A DNA stretch of 64,000 nucleotides from positions 10,524,984 to 10,588,983 of the forward strand of contig CM067082.1 in NCBI GenBank assembly GCA_034008185.1, read 5' to 3'. The notes under the pieces were generated by a model that did no database searches, was not told the DNA's origin, and worked only from the letters and a program-made list of their open reading frames with translations. Position 1 is the stretch's first letter, and every line of letters starts with the position of its first letter. The DNA is from Gorsachius magnificus (Eukaryota > Chordata > Aves > Pelecaniformes > Ardeidae). Positions 24,964 to 36,665 of the stretch are shown here, in pieces. The translations under genes and the position numbers were made by a program.

Positions 24964-25557
24964 TGTGCTGGTTTTGGCTGGGATAGAGTTAATTTTCTTC
25001 ATAGTAGCTGGTATGGGGCTATGGTTTGGATTTGTGCTGGAAACAGTGTTGATAACACAAGGATGTTTTTGTTACTGTTGAGCAGTGCTCACACAGCGTC
25101 AAGGCCTTTTCTGCTCCTCACCCCACCCCACCAGCGAGGAGGCTGGGGGGGCACAAGAAGCTGGGAGGGGACGTAGCTGGGACAGCTGACCCCAACTGAC
25201 CAAAGGGATATCCCACACCATATGACATCATTCTCAGCACGTAAAGCTGGGGGAAGAAGAAGGAAGGGGGAGGACATTCAGAGTGATGGCGTCTGTCTTC
25301 CCAAGTCACCGTTACATATGATGGAGCCCTGCTCTCCTGGGATGGCTGAACCCCTGCCTGCCCATGGGAAGCGGTGAATGAATTCCTTGGTTTGCTTTGC
25401 TTGCATGCATGGCTTTTGCTTTACCTATTAAACTGTCTTTAGCTCAACCCACGAGTTTTCTCACTTTTACTTTTCCGATTCTCTTCCCCATCCCACCAGG
25501 GATGGTGGGCAAGCAGCTGTATGGGGCTCGGTTGCCAGCTGGGGTTAACCCACGACA
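24964..25557 (+). mobile_element. solo LTR of an avian endogenous retrovirus
   Basis: The element starts TGTGCTGG and ends CACGACA, giving the TG...CA termini of retroviral LTRs, and is 594 bp long. The sequence matches a high-copy avian LTR type that I recognise. Direct flanks are aaagc on the left and gaagc on the right, a probable 5-bp target-site duplication with one mismatch. Inside are tgacatca (25,223-25,230), one base from a CRE/ATF site, and at the expected TATA position acgtaaag (25,239-25,246), which is not a good TATA box. A polyadenylation signal, attaaa, lies at 25,427-25,432. No gag, pol or env sequence lies on either side, so it is a recombination-derived solo LTR. The ERV class (probably ERVL- or ERVK-like) cannot be fixed from sequence here. 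Confidence 0.85.
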
Positions 25558-27384
25558 GAAGCTCTGATCAGCTCAGCTTCGCACACCTTTCTGAGCTTAT
25601 GTGCCTCCTTTGTCCGCAGTGTACTCCATACATCGCTCAGCTTGTGGCATTCATCTCTTTGCAAGGCGAACAGGACAGCAGCCATCTCTTTTAATTCCAT
25701 CAGCTTTCAGTAGTACGACATGACAGCAGCCATCATAAGGGAGACCATCAGCCTTGTTTCCTTTGGGAAATATCTCTTGATCCATGGGCTGGCTACTGCT
25801 GTAGTAGAGTTAACAGTATAGAAAATAGCCTGTACTCCATTTTCTTCAAGTTCATTCTGTTCTCATGAGGAAAACCCTTTGTGTCTTCTATTAAACACCA
25901 GTCTGTGCCTTGCCATTCATGGGCATGCAAAAACAAGTGATGTTATTGCACAAGCCCATATCATACTTAGCTGCGGACACTGTTCTAGTTCATTTGGAAA
26001 ACCATACACCACATCTGGCAAGACTGATATTCCTTTTATTAAAAACAATGAGATACATTTTGGTCCAACTCCTGTTTTGCTAAAGCTGTGCAGCTGTTAA
26101 ATATAATGCATGTGAGTGTTAAATAGTGCTTTCTCTGTGTTCATGTGAGCACATGCATGTGGGGAATTGGCAAGTCTTGCTGCCTTAAAAGACAAAAGGG
26201 AAGCATTTGAGCTTGGGACAACACAAGGAGAACTTGGACAATTGGATGAATTCATGAGCAAGAGGGAAGTTCTCTTTGCCATGCTGTGAAGCGTGGCCAG
26301 ATAGCCTTGGGCAGACTTGTCACACATACAGAGGGAAAAACAATCTACCACTTCTTGCCTCAGCCATAATTTTCATCTGGCAAAATAACTTTCACCAAAT
26401 AAAATAACTGCTGATGCTGTTCTGTATAACCAGACCACAGAAAGGTTATTGACAGAAACCACATCTGACACCAGGTGGTGCGTGAGATAAGAAAGATGAT
26501 GGTAGAAGCCGCCCCACATCTGCCTTAGAAACTTTGCAACCCCACTGCAGCTCTTCCTGGCAGCAGTGAACTCCAAAATAAACCATGCTGAACATGAGGA
26601 AAAATTCTCCAAGGTTGAGCAATACTGTTTCCATTGCAGCCACATTCAACATCTGCCAGCCTCCTCACCAGGCCACTGCAGTGCATCTTGCTGTAGGAGA
26701 AGTAGGGCTTGGGTTACCCCGACACCAAGACTGTTTTGCTGGTCAAATCCTCTTAGACTGGCAGCTATACTGGCAAAGTTATTTTTATGTTGGTATGATA
26801 AAACCAGTCTTTTGAAGGTAAACAGCCTTTACCCTTTAAAATACCAGATTTTTCCAGTATTTTCCAGCATCTATAGTAGGGGCCATGAGAGCAGTGTTGT
26901 TATGGCCAAACCTCTGCACCCAGCCCTGATGTGACTAAGCAGCCAGAAGGGCATCACGGAGATATCTAGGAATGTGTTTTGGCTGGAGTAAAACCCCAGG
27001 GAAACCTATACCACTCTCAGGCCAATACGACCAAAAGAAAAACCAGATCAGTGCTCTTCTTTCTGAAGTCCCACTGAAATATGAATATGAATCCTTATAC
27101 TCCCTCCAAGTAGAGGTACAGGCTGCCTCTTCTGTTCCCCTCTTTGCAGGCCACTATTTAACTTCTTTCCTTGAAATACAGTCCAGGACAACACCAGGTG
27201 CAAAATACTCCATAAAGATGCTGTCTTCATCACTCTGCAGTTCCCTGGCCTGGGACTTTATCAGAAAATACCAAATTGTAGACCTGGACTTCATAATCTA
27301 AGCATGACATTTTTAAAGAAACCAAATTCCTAGCCCAAGCAGCTGAAAAAAAAAATTATTTCACGTGTGAATCTCTTTAATTGG
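25558..27384. other. unique noncoding sequence, no gene seen
   Basis: No recognisable gene or repeat between the solo LTR and the next CR1. Open frames near 26,566-26,934 and 26,972-27,301 are about 110-120 codons with no known motif. Confidence 0.55.
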
Positions 27385-27676
27385 ACTGTGTCCTGTGACA
27401 GGACAAGGGGTAATGGTTTTAAACTAAAACAGGGTAGATTTGGACTGGATATAAGGAGGAAACTCTTTACAACGAGGGTGGTGAAACACTGGAACGGGTT
27501 GCCCAGAGAGGTGGTGGAGGCCCCATCCCTGGAAGCATTCAAGGCCAGGTTGGACGGGGCTCTGAGCAACCTGATCTAGTTAGTGGTGTCCCTGTTCACT
27601 GCAGGGGGGTTGGACTAGATGACCTCTAGGGGTCCCTTCCAACCCAAAACATTCTATGATTCTATGATTCTATGAT
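27385..27676 (+). mobile_element. CR1 LINE, 3' fragment
   Basis: Encodes the last ~60 residues of CR1 ORF2 in frame, including the conserved phrases [34 protein letters not shown] and the terminal LDGALSNLI, then the 3' UTR and three attctatg octamers. There is no poly-A. The reading frame of the retained C-terminus is uninterrupted, and it is very similar to 5223-5366, so this is a relatively young subfamily copy. It is 5'-truncated at about 27,385. Confidence 0.92.
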
Positions 27677-28017
27677 CACAAGGGATATTTTCTCCATCTT
27701 TAATCTTACTGCAATCAAACCTTAAGTTACATTTGGCATCTTAATCATGACATCTAACATAAATGTCAATTCTGTTATTTTTTTCTGTGTGGTCCAACTT
27801 AAGAGAAACCTCACAAATATTACCATGGGCATATTGCACAGCACCCAATTGTTTCTCATTACTTTCGCACATCCAGAAATCTCCATCTCCCCCAGATCTC
27901 TGCGAAGTTGCCATGAGCCTGCAGTAAAAAATACTGCACTCAACAGAAGAGGAAAGCAAAATATTTAGGGCAGCTTAGAATAAATCAAACTGAAATAGGA
28001 CTCTGTTTGGCAGCCAC

Positions 28018-28044
<27 letters not shown>
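28018..28044 (+). repeat. T27 homopolymer
   Basis: Twenty-seven T. On the minus strand this would be an A-tail, but no retrocopy is recognised beside it. Confidence 0.85.
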
Positions 28045-28049
<5 letters not shown>

Positions 28050-29451
28050 GATTCTGGGGAGAAAAAAAGAAAAACACTTAATGTTTAAGATTTTGCTCAG
28101 TCTGTGATCTGCCACTTAGGTAAGCTCAGTAATGCAGGTGTTTTGATGGAGAAACTAGGTCAAGCTTTTCTGAGATGTAGGCAAGGCCTCAGATGTTATT
28201 TATTATCGTAGGAGTCTGCAGTACTTCCAGGCACAGTGGAGAGGGGAAGACAGAGAGGCAGAGCTGTTCTCATGTGGGTACCACAGCAGACAGTGCTAGA
28301 GGCTGGGGAAAGGGTCTCCAGACCTTTAATTTGCATCTCTCCCCTCCCCGTCCCTAGGAAATCGGCTGCTGAGAACTGAGGCAAGGTGCCCTCCCGAAAG
28401 AGCTAATTTGCATCTAGCAGAGAGCAATAGAAAATGCAGGAGGCTTTCACCAGTTCTCTGTCTGGGTTTCCTGTGTCACGTTTAATCCAAAACGTAAGTG
28501 CAGCATGTAAAGCACCACAGAACCTGCGGCGAGATGAAAACCAGCTTCTTCAAAATGAGCCCAGATACATCAGGCGGGGCACAGACCAGACGGGGCTACT
28601 TCCTCCATCAGAGGCATCTGCCTCTCCCCTGATGGCTAGCAGATCATCCATCCCTGCCATCTTCAGACCAACCAGAAACCGCCCCGCTTCACCTTGAATG
28701 GGAAGCTGGGTCACGCCGAGACTGGAGAGGTCCTGGTGGTGTTTCTGTCAGGCTTTGCACCCTGGCCATGGCCAAAAGACAACACTTCTTATCCTTTTGT
28801 TGTGGAGCAACCTGATTTCCTGACCTTTCCTGATCTCCCCCCTTTCCATGTTTTCTGTTTCCTTTCAGAGCAGAGCTGAGCAGGCTGGTTAAGCACTCGT
28901 GTCCCTGTCATGGAGGCAGAGGGGCAGCAGAAGGCACCAGTGCTGCTTCACAGTCCCCACACAACCCCTGTCCTCTGCTTTTCTCACCTGTAGTTGACAC
29001 CAGACTACAGGCATCCCAGCAATCTGATCAGGCCATGCAAGAGCGGCATGTCACATCATGGCATGGATGTCAGAAGTGTCCACAACACCAGTTCCCCAGG
29101 TAACACGAGCTAGAGGACCCTGAGTGCTGGACCATGACAATTAAAAGATAGAGGCACAAACTCACTGCCAGTTGGGCCAAAGACCCTTCGTATTAGGCCC
29201 TTGCTACTGCCCCAGTGCCCTGCCATTGCCAATCCATTTCAGGTGGCGATTGAAGGATCTGCTCTTGCTTCAGCAGCCTCTCCATTCGCAACTCAGGCCA
29301 GCTCTGCTGGTGATAGTTTCCAGACAAAAGCTCCTTCTTGACTCAACCCCCCAGACAGGAAAAGAGAATGGACCTGTAAGCATGACCCTTACCCACGCCC
29401 ATGGCACATGACTCACCTTCTTCACAGATCTCTCTCCCAGAACAAGGAGAC

Positions 29452-29477
29452 AAAAAAAAAAAAAAAAAAAAAAAAAA
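29452..29477 (+). repeat. A26 homopolymer
   Basis: Twenty-six A following caaggagac. The upstream sequence is not recognised as a retrotranscript, and no flanking duplication is evident. Confidence 0.85.
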
Positions 29478-30825
29478 GGAAGTACAGCAAGGAGAAAACC
29501 TCAGAAAGACAGCAGGAAAACAAGCAAGCACCAAAGATGTAAAAACAACTGCTACAGACAGCTCTACAAATCTTCATTACAATATCGTCGCACAAGGTTA
29601 TCGTGAAGAAACCTTGGACATGCGGACAACAGCAGGGTGCGGTGTGAATTACTGTTCGCAAGAGGACGGTGAATCTCAGCATCCAGGGAACGGCTATTAG
29701 TGAGAGATCTGTCAGGCCACATTCACGCTGCAAACATCCTAGTGACCTGCAAAAAGCATCCAAGGGAGAGGGTAAATGAGCTTCCGAGCTTTGTGTCGCT
29801 GCAGCTTATACCCTGCTAGTAGCTAAGTCAAACTCAGCTGAATACCTCTGCCGAGCCCCAGCCCTCTGCCTGCAGCCCTCATGTGAACAGCCATCAAGAA
29901 GAACCACATCTCACCAGTACTATTGCTGGCAGTAATTTAAAATTTGGCCCCTGGTTTAGCGAGGCATTTATCTGGAAAGGAAGGGTGGGATTCATCTGAA
30001 GAGGCAAACTAAAATATAGAGAAGTTCATCTCAGCTCATCACTGAGTCTCCTCTAGTAAAGAAGCGAGAGGAACCGACGTTTGGAGGCAATAATTCACCC
30101 ATCCTAAAGCAGGCAGCAGATCTAGGGGAGCTCGGAGGGCTGGTGCCTCCGCATTGGCAGTGGCAGGGAGTGCACTGGACAAGCTCAGGTGCAGGTGGCG
30201 AACAGGAGAGGGCGATTCCCATTCCCACATGCTGGCATATACTGCAATACAGCTGGCCCAAGAGACCACGGACCCCCAGGTCCAGGTCTGGTGATTCCCT
30301 GAATGAAGCCAGCCACCAGACTTCCATTTAAATCAAAGTCACCAAAAAACAGGGGCAATTGAATTACATTGCTATACTGGTTGGATTTGGTCTGGTTTCA
30401 TAATTTCCTAATTCTTCTGACACCTTATTTCTTGAAGCAATGGGGTTTTCCCCCTCTTTGCTGGAGCTGGCATGGGACACCCATCCACAATCTGACATGA
30501 AGACAACCCGGATGAAAGAAACATCAGTGGAAAGACATGGAGGGGAAAGAAAAGACTGTTCAGAAAAACAGGAAAGCGAAACTGCCTTGGCAGCCCTGAA
30601 GTTTCACACTTGTGTTTGCAAAGATAAATTCCCCGGTCAATTCTGGAGTGCTGAACATGTGGAAAGGGTTCTGTTTATCCCATACCAGAACAAAGTCCAA
30701 AGAAATGCCATCTGTCCCCTATGTGAGCTCCCCCCTACCCCTTACTCCCTCTCTGAGGAGTTTGTACTGAGCAAACTTGCCCCAACTGCTCTCCCACTGC
30801 GATCCTTTGGGAAGCCCAGAGAGGT

Positions 30826-30850
30826 GGGGGGGGGGGGGGGGGGGGGGGGG
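30826..30850 (+). repeat. G25 homopolymer
   Basis: Twenty-five consecutive G, the longest G-run in the window. Its length is likely unreliable in any assembly. Confidence 0.85.
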
Positions 30851-32336
30851 AGAAGACCTCTGGTGTCATTAAAAAGACAAAATATGTTGCATTTATGTCC
30901 ATGAGGAGAACTACTCACTAGACACCATCCCCACTCCCCAAAAGATGCAACAGCTTTTCCTCTAACCCTGCTGCCACGTGGTTTGCACTGAAATCCTGAA
31001 GCCTCCCCCTCCAGCCGCTGAGCAGACAAACCACAGGCCAGCCGCTTCCCCCGTGTTTCAGTTTTCCTCTTAGCAGAGGGGATAATAAAATTACCCAGCA
31101 CTCGGGAATGCTGTAGCTTTAATTCATTAATATCTTTAAGGAGCTTAGAGATCCTCGGCCATAAGGGGCTCTGGAAATGCCAGCGGAAATGCTTTGCATC
31201 TTGTTGCTGTGCTCCCACTTTCAAAATTTCCCAACCGAATCCAGCGATTCAAGTAATTTGAGTTCTGAATTTTCTGACTTGGCAAATTCGAATCGGCTTT
31301 TCACCATGATGTGAGGAGTCAAAACGTGCTCTTTGCCAACCGGAGCAAGCGGGGAGCGGCACTAGGCTGGCCGTACGCTGCACCGGGCAGCCACAGTTTC
31401 TGCACCGCTGTGACTTAGGAGTCTGAATGCACCCGGAGATGCTGGTTTTGCAAACAGATGGATTTTGTAAATCCCATTAACGTTTCTGTGTGTAAGAGCT
31501 TCCCAGCAGAAAAGGAGCGTGTCCACGTGAGTATCAGATCCACTTACCCTTATAGATGTTAGAAGAGTAGCTTCATTTGACTCAGGCTATGGAGATATAA
31601 ATAGATTCATCATAGAGTGGGCACCCTGGTTGTGTTTGTGAGAACAGCGACTTTCAGGAAATTAAATTTTAAATTAACTGCTCTAAGCTGCAAGAAGGGG
31701 AGAGATGTGCGCCTCTAAAGACACATCGGCTCTGGAGGGCTCAGGGCAACCGTACTCCAGCAAAATAACCAGTTTGGAGGTAACACGGGGGCTGCGTGTG
31801 CAAACTGCTTGTTGTGCTCTCTCTCAATCACAGGGGTTTATTCCAAAAAAAGTTACTGGAATGTTTTGTTCTCGTAAGGTTTAAGCAGCTTAGGCAGGGA
31901 AAATTGCATAACCCGTTTGCTACGTAAACTGCAGTATTTGACATGTACTGGGCTCCTTCTGCTTCGTGCATGTGCAGTTGCCTTTTGCATGGGACAGCGC
32001 TAGAGAAGTAAACAAGGAAGCCGAGCCCGATAAGAAGGAAAAAAAGGTCCTGGGAGCTGCTTTTGTGAACACAGGAGAAATGGCGGGGGGGGGGGCGTGC
32101 AGAAGCACAGCCTGTGTGTCGGCAGTTTACACACAAAATTGCTGAAATCCTGCCATTCACCTAGGCAGGGAGGCTGCCACGGAGCAGGGCACACACACAC
32201 GCCACACACCTGGCCGCGCGTGCCGCCACCCGCCGAAGGCACTGTCTGTCCCAAAGTGACCCAAAATGCACAGCAAAACAAGGCACAAATGAAGACTGGG
32301 GGAGGTTAGTGGGCTTCAGCAACGGGTGGGACGGGA

Positions 32337-32408
32337 GCGTTAGGTTAACGGTTGGACTTGGTGATCTTAAAGGTCTTTTCCAACCTAAAGAAGTCTACGA
32401 TTCTATAA
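32337..32408 (+). mobile_element. CR1 LINE, 3'-UTR fragment
   Basis: Only the last ~70 bp are retained: gttaacggttggacttgg, then gatcttaaaggtcttttcc and degenerate terminal octamers. This 3' end is the gatcttaaaggtc type shared with the copies at 45.2, 49.0, 55.4 and 59.3 kb, not the type at 5.2 and 27.4 kb. Confidence 0.88.
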
Positions 32409-32811
32409 TTACAGCGGGATACTGTCACCCCTGGAAGTGACCTCTTACGGCTACTGTCGGTGGGTTTAAGCATGGCCATGGTTTGCGAGGAGGAGAGATG
32501 GGAACCGCTAAAAAACTTGCCCTTTTGTATATCTGTGAAGGAGCCCTCATACCGGTAGGACTGAGGTGCTTGGCAGGGAGGCGGCAGTCGGGCCATGACC
32601 CCACCGCCCGAGTGCAAAGGAGATTGTCAGAAGTCGCATTAGAACTTGGTGTCCAACAGGCTGAAGCCAGCTCTCAGACTCGCCTCTGTTTAGAGAGACG
32701 GAATGGCCCTGTTCTTCCCCGCATTGCTGTGATCATCAGTTATTGACTGCTAGAAACCCACTGTATACTGTAAAATCCTACTGTTGTTATTGGAATTTAT
32801 TATGTGGGCAA

Positions 32812-32878
32812 TTAACATAGGCAATCCCATTACTGCTGATGGGATTTATCTGAGTAAACCTCACATGTGTTATTCGCC
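32812..32878. repeat. relic of old palindromic amniote repeat
   Basis: Contains an 8-bp perfect inverted pair, aatcccat (32,823-32,830) and atgggatt (32,839-32,846), followed by ctgagtaaacctcacatg. The same hairpin recurs at 48,181-48,206, which supports a shared origin. Confidence 0.4.
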
Positions 32879-35821
32879 TAGAAAAACAAGTGATCAACTT
32901 TTTGGCTTGGCCTAAGTTTCCAAAGATAAATGTATTCCCTCATTTATTACTAACTACACAGCTTGTGGCCATGTGGTGTGAGTATAAACAAGCTGAACAA
33001 ATGTCTAGTATGGGAAGGAATAAAATGTTAATGCATAAAATTGATTTGGTGATCTCTTTGCAGCCAGTGAGATGGATATTTCATTGCCAGGCCTGGCTAC
33101 GCAGAATAGTAACTGTGCGATTAGCACGTAATGACTGGAGTTTGTTTCTTTACCTTCCCGGTCATTAAAGCCATGTTGATCTGCTCAGAACATATTGATG
33201 ATTTCTGAATATATAGGCAAGCAAATCAGAAACCACAGCAGCCTAACCAGGCTCTGTTTATTTCTCTGCATTGACGTGCAGATGCATGTAAAGATGTCTC
33301 CAGCTAGGTAGGGCAGAGGACAAAGAACAAGGAGATGGGGCAGTACCTGAGCTGTTACCCCTCAGAAACACCAGGTCACAAGATTACATCCATCCAGAGG
33401 AAGATGACTGGGGCGATGTTGCTGTTCAAGCCGGGGGACAGTGTCGTATGCAGCTGCTGAGCACGGGGAGCAGCTCCCCACTTGCTGTGCGCTACCCACA
33501 GCTCACATCCCTGAGTACGAACATTAACCGCAAGAGACTGATGCAGCAAGTCCTCACCTGTGCAAGACCCAAAACACTTCTCCAATCCATTCTTGGCCAC
33601 AGAAGACCTGCTGTGCAAGGTGGTTTCCTGATTCCCTCCCCCGTTGCTTTCTGCAGCATTTCAAAGCCTGCAGAGCAAGGCTGCACTTCATGCAAATGGC
33701 CCCGTGTCTCTCTGCACCCTATGCCTTTTAGCACAGCTACCGCTATTATTTTGCTTTTTACTACATCCGTAGCATTTCCCAGTCCTGGAAGATCCAACCC
33801 TTCACCACCACTCATGCTGCTACAAGTGGTGCTCAAAGCGGGGTTGTTGAGTACCATGGCTGGGATTTTCCAAGATGTGTAAGGGGGTTTGGTGCCTCCC
33901 TCCTGAGGTTTTTCAGGAAGAGAGGATGGCTAATTCCTTTAGTTATGCACACTTGTAAGAAAAAAGACTCTGTGCACACAGCATGGGCTGAGGGTGCTCT
34001 CAGGCACACTGTGAAGTGACCTGTGGGAGCACACTTATCCCTGCTCATCACTTGACCCAGGGCAACATATATGCGGGCTTTATGCCAAAATCACTGCAGA
34101 GATTCTTGTTCTTGTTCTGCGGGAGGAAAATCCCAAAACAGAACAAGCTACAGTTATGGATAAATATTCATCTGGCATTCAAGAGAAATGCATAGATGCA
34201 TCCTGAGTTGTTTTCCATCTGTTAGTGATGATCCCAAGCACTGTTACTGGAAGCAGAGCCCAACTGGCTAATTCATCCCTACTGCATTACACCTCCAACG
34301 CCAAAGCAGCGAGCCCATTTCCTAACCCAGGTCTGTGTTACCAGGCAAACTGTCTGCCTGAGTGATGGACTTTATTATGAGCAGGAACAGTGGCAGTGCT
34401 CTGACTCTGTAGGCAGACAATGACCACAGCAAGCAGGAGGGTGGCATGGTCGAAGGGAGCAGCACATCGCTCCTGGTCTGTCTCTTTGCTAAGGGATGCT
34501 AATGTGCGTGGATGGATGAGCCAGACCCCACTGTATTGTTTAGAAGCAGTGTTGTCACACAGCCTAGATGTAAAAAATGATGCCTGGGTCAAAGGAAAAA
34601 CCTGTACTGGTAAATAAAACAAGCCAGGACTCTTTGCATGTTCTTAAGGACAAGTGAAATGATGCAGCTCACATCCATTGAGCTCTGCACCCCCACACCA
34701 GAACAGCCTCATCCTTGCTACCTGCTGGTCCCTGATGTCCTCTGAGCTGTGCCACAGCATCTGTGACAACAGTGGTTGGGACAAGCCAAAACCTTTGAGG
34801 GAATGTGCTAATTACTAATTAAGAGGGAGAGCGTCCACTCTGCGCCCTGGCCCTGTTTAGCTCACTAGCCTAGGTGTAGCCAAAGGGCCTGACTAAAAAG
34901 TCAAGCCCTTTGGACTCAGGAGTCCAACGCTAACTTTTCTCAGCTCTGCGGGTTGCGCTGAGCCTGTGAGTTTAAACTGGGAATTCCCAACAGGACCTGA
35001 ATTCCCCCGTAATTAGTAAGGGAGTCTGGAGACCGCGTACTGTCCCACTTACAGCCCATTTCCACTGGACAGGCAGTGAGCCCAGATGGCTGGTTTTGAT
35101 ATAAACCATGATTTCCCTATTTTTATCACTCCCTCCCTACTGCTCATGTGTTTGCTTCACCCAGCTGTGACTCCCTTCTCACTGCAGCCTGACTCCGGAT
35201 GACATGGCAGGGCTCAACACCCGCGTTTGATCTAACGCACCACCGCAGAGCAGCACCAATCAATAACACAAAACTGGGTACATGGTAAAGGAAATGGAGA
35301 GAAATCTCCCTAAATCCACCTTAGAAAAATGGGGAAAATAACCTACTAAAGTCACTTTATTTCTGGTTTTGTATTTCCAATTGATAGTACTGTAGGTGGA
35401 CATGCAAAAAATTGTAGGTGTCCTGCTGAATTAAATTTGGAGGCAACTGATGATGCCATGTTACATTATAAATAAAGTCTGTCTAAAGCAATTTAATTCA
35501 TTCTTATAATGCTTTTTTTTTCCCTTAAAAACCCTGGTGCCAAGCCCAATAAATTGATAGAAGAACTCCCACTCACTTTAGTAAATTTTGGATCAGGTCC
35601 TGCGGGATTAGCCCACATGAGCTTTACAGAGCAAGGATTTGCACACAGCAGTAACAGATTAATGAGACCATTTCTGTGACCAAGCATTTGCTGATAGGGG
35701 TTAAGTTTGCATGGGCAAGCACTAACAGACTTAAGTCATCATCTTAATAGCCTGCGCATCCATTATATTGAAAGTGAAATGAGCACATCTGGGTGCCTCG
35801 AGATGAGAATGATTAATAAAG

Positions 35822-35843
35822 AACAACAACAACAACAAAAAAA
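35822..35843 (+). repeat. short (CAA)n microsatellite
   Basis: About five aac/caa units followed by A7. Confidence 0.7.
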
Positions 35844-36579
35844 GGCAGACAACTGAGTGGGCAAAGTGAAGAAACCAAATGAAGAGTATGGGACTGTCGT
35901 TCAAAGAGCCATGCTCAAACCCAGGGAGTTTGTGGATCCGACAAGCAGCATGTGCTCTTGCACAAACAGGCCACACTGGCAAATGAGCCCAGTGTTTGAT
36001 TTCCATTTGAGCAGTGGTATCAAAGCTGTACTGCTGACACGGAGGTGCAATTCCTGCTTGCTCTGGTAGGAGCTGCCCATACGTGATGGAGAGCACAGGG
36101 TGAGCAGTAGGGTCCAGGTCGAACCAGCTAATGTGAGGAAATTGGGAGTTAAGTCTAACAACTGACTGCGTTTGCAAAGAGAGGGCTTAAATAAACATGC
36201 TTCAGTGCGGGGACAGGCAGTACATTTGGAAATCTGGGCAGGCTCTTTCTGCCGTCTGTGTTTTGTTTCTGAATCCAACGCTATCATAATGAATAAGCTG
36301 TTTGCTCTTTCGACTGCACACCACATGACAGCTAGTTTCCATCCAAAAGCTTTGGCCCCTGCATGTAAATTGATCCTGTAAAGTTAACTCCTTTGTTCAA
36401 GAGGTTAAGTATGTGATGTATCAACTGGGCTTTTTGTGTAAAAGCCACAGAGCAATATCCTTACCGAGCCATATGTGTATTGCAGAATAATTCACGGTAA
36501 AGGTATGTAGAGGAGCAAAGATGGATCATACAAAAAAAATGTAGGCTCTGCTTCAAGAAAGTATCCATTCAGAACAGAG

Positions 36580-36665
36580 CAGAATTTAAGCATATGCCTA
36601 ACTCCCACTGAAGTACGGTTTCTAATCACATGTTTCAGGTTAAGCGTGTGGTTAATGCTGGCCCC
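36580..36665. repeat. relic of old palindromic amniote repeat
   Basis: The phrases aagcatatgcctaactccc, actgaagt and ttaagcgtgtggttaatgct are decayed forms of the same repeat group as 48,165-48,262, which shares gttaagcatatgtgtatgcg. Boundaries are uncertain. Confidence 0.4.

Larger units (their letters stand above)
27677..32336. other. unique noncoding sequence with homopolymers
   Basis: No gene seen. Contains T27 (28,018-28,044), A26 (29,452-29,477), G25 (30,826-30,850), G11 (32,085-32,095) and a short CA-rich tract (about 32,190-32,210). A 154-codon frame at 30,440-30,904 owes its glycine run to the G25 homopolymer and looks like chance. Confidence 0.6.

Noticed and set aside
28018..29477. 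T27 and A26 tracts as tails of processed retrocopies
   Set aside because: Neither is attached to recognisable transcript-derived sequence or flanked by clear target-site duplications.
30440..30904. 154-codon frame with a polyglycine run, and its 160-codon antisense partner with polyproline
   Set aside because: The runs are produced by the G25 homopolymer; no domain, no exon signals.
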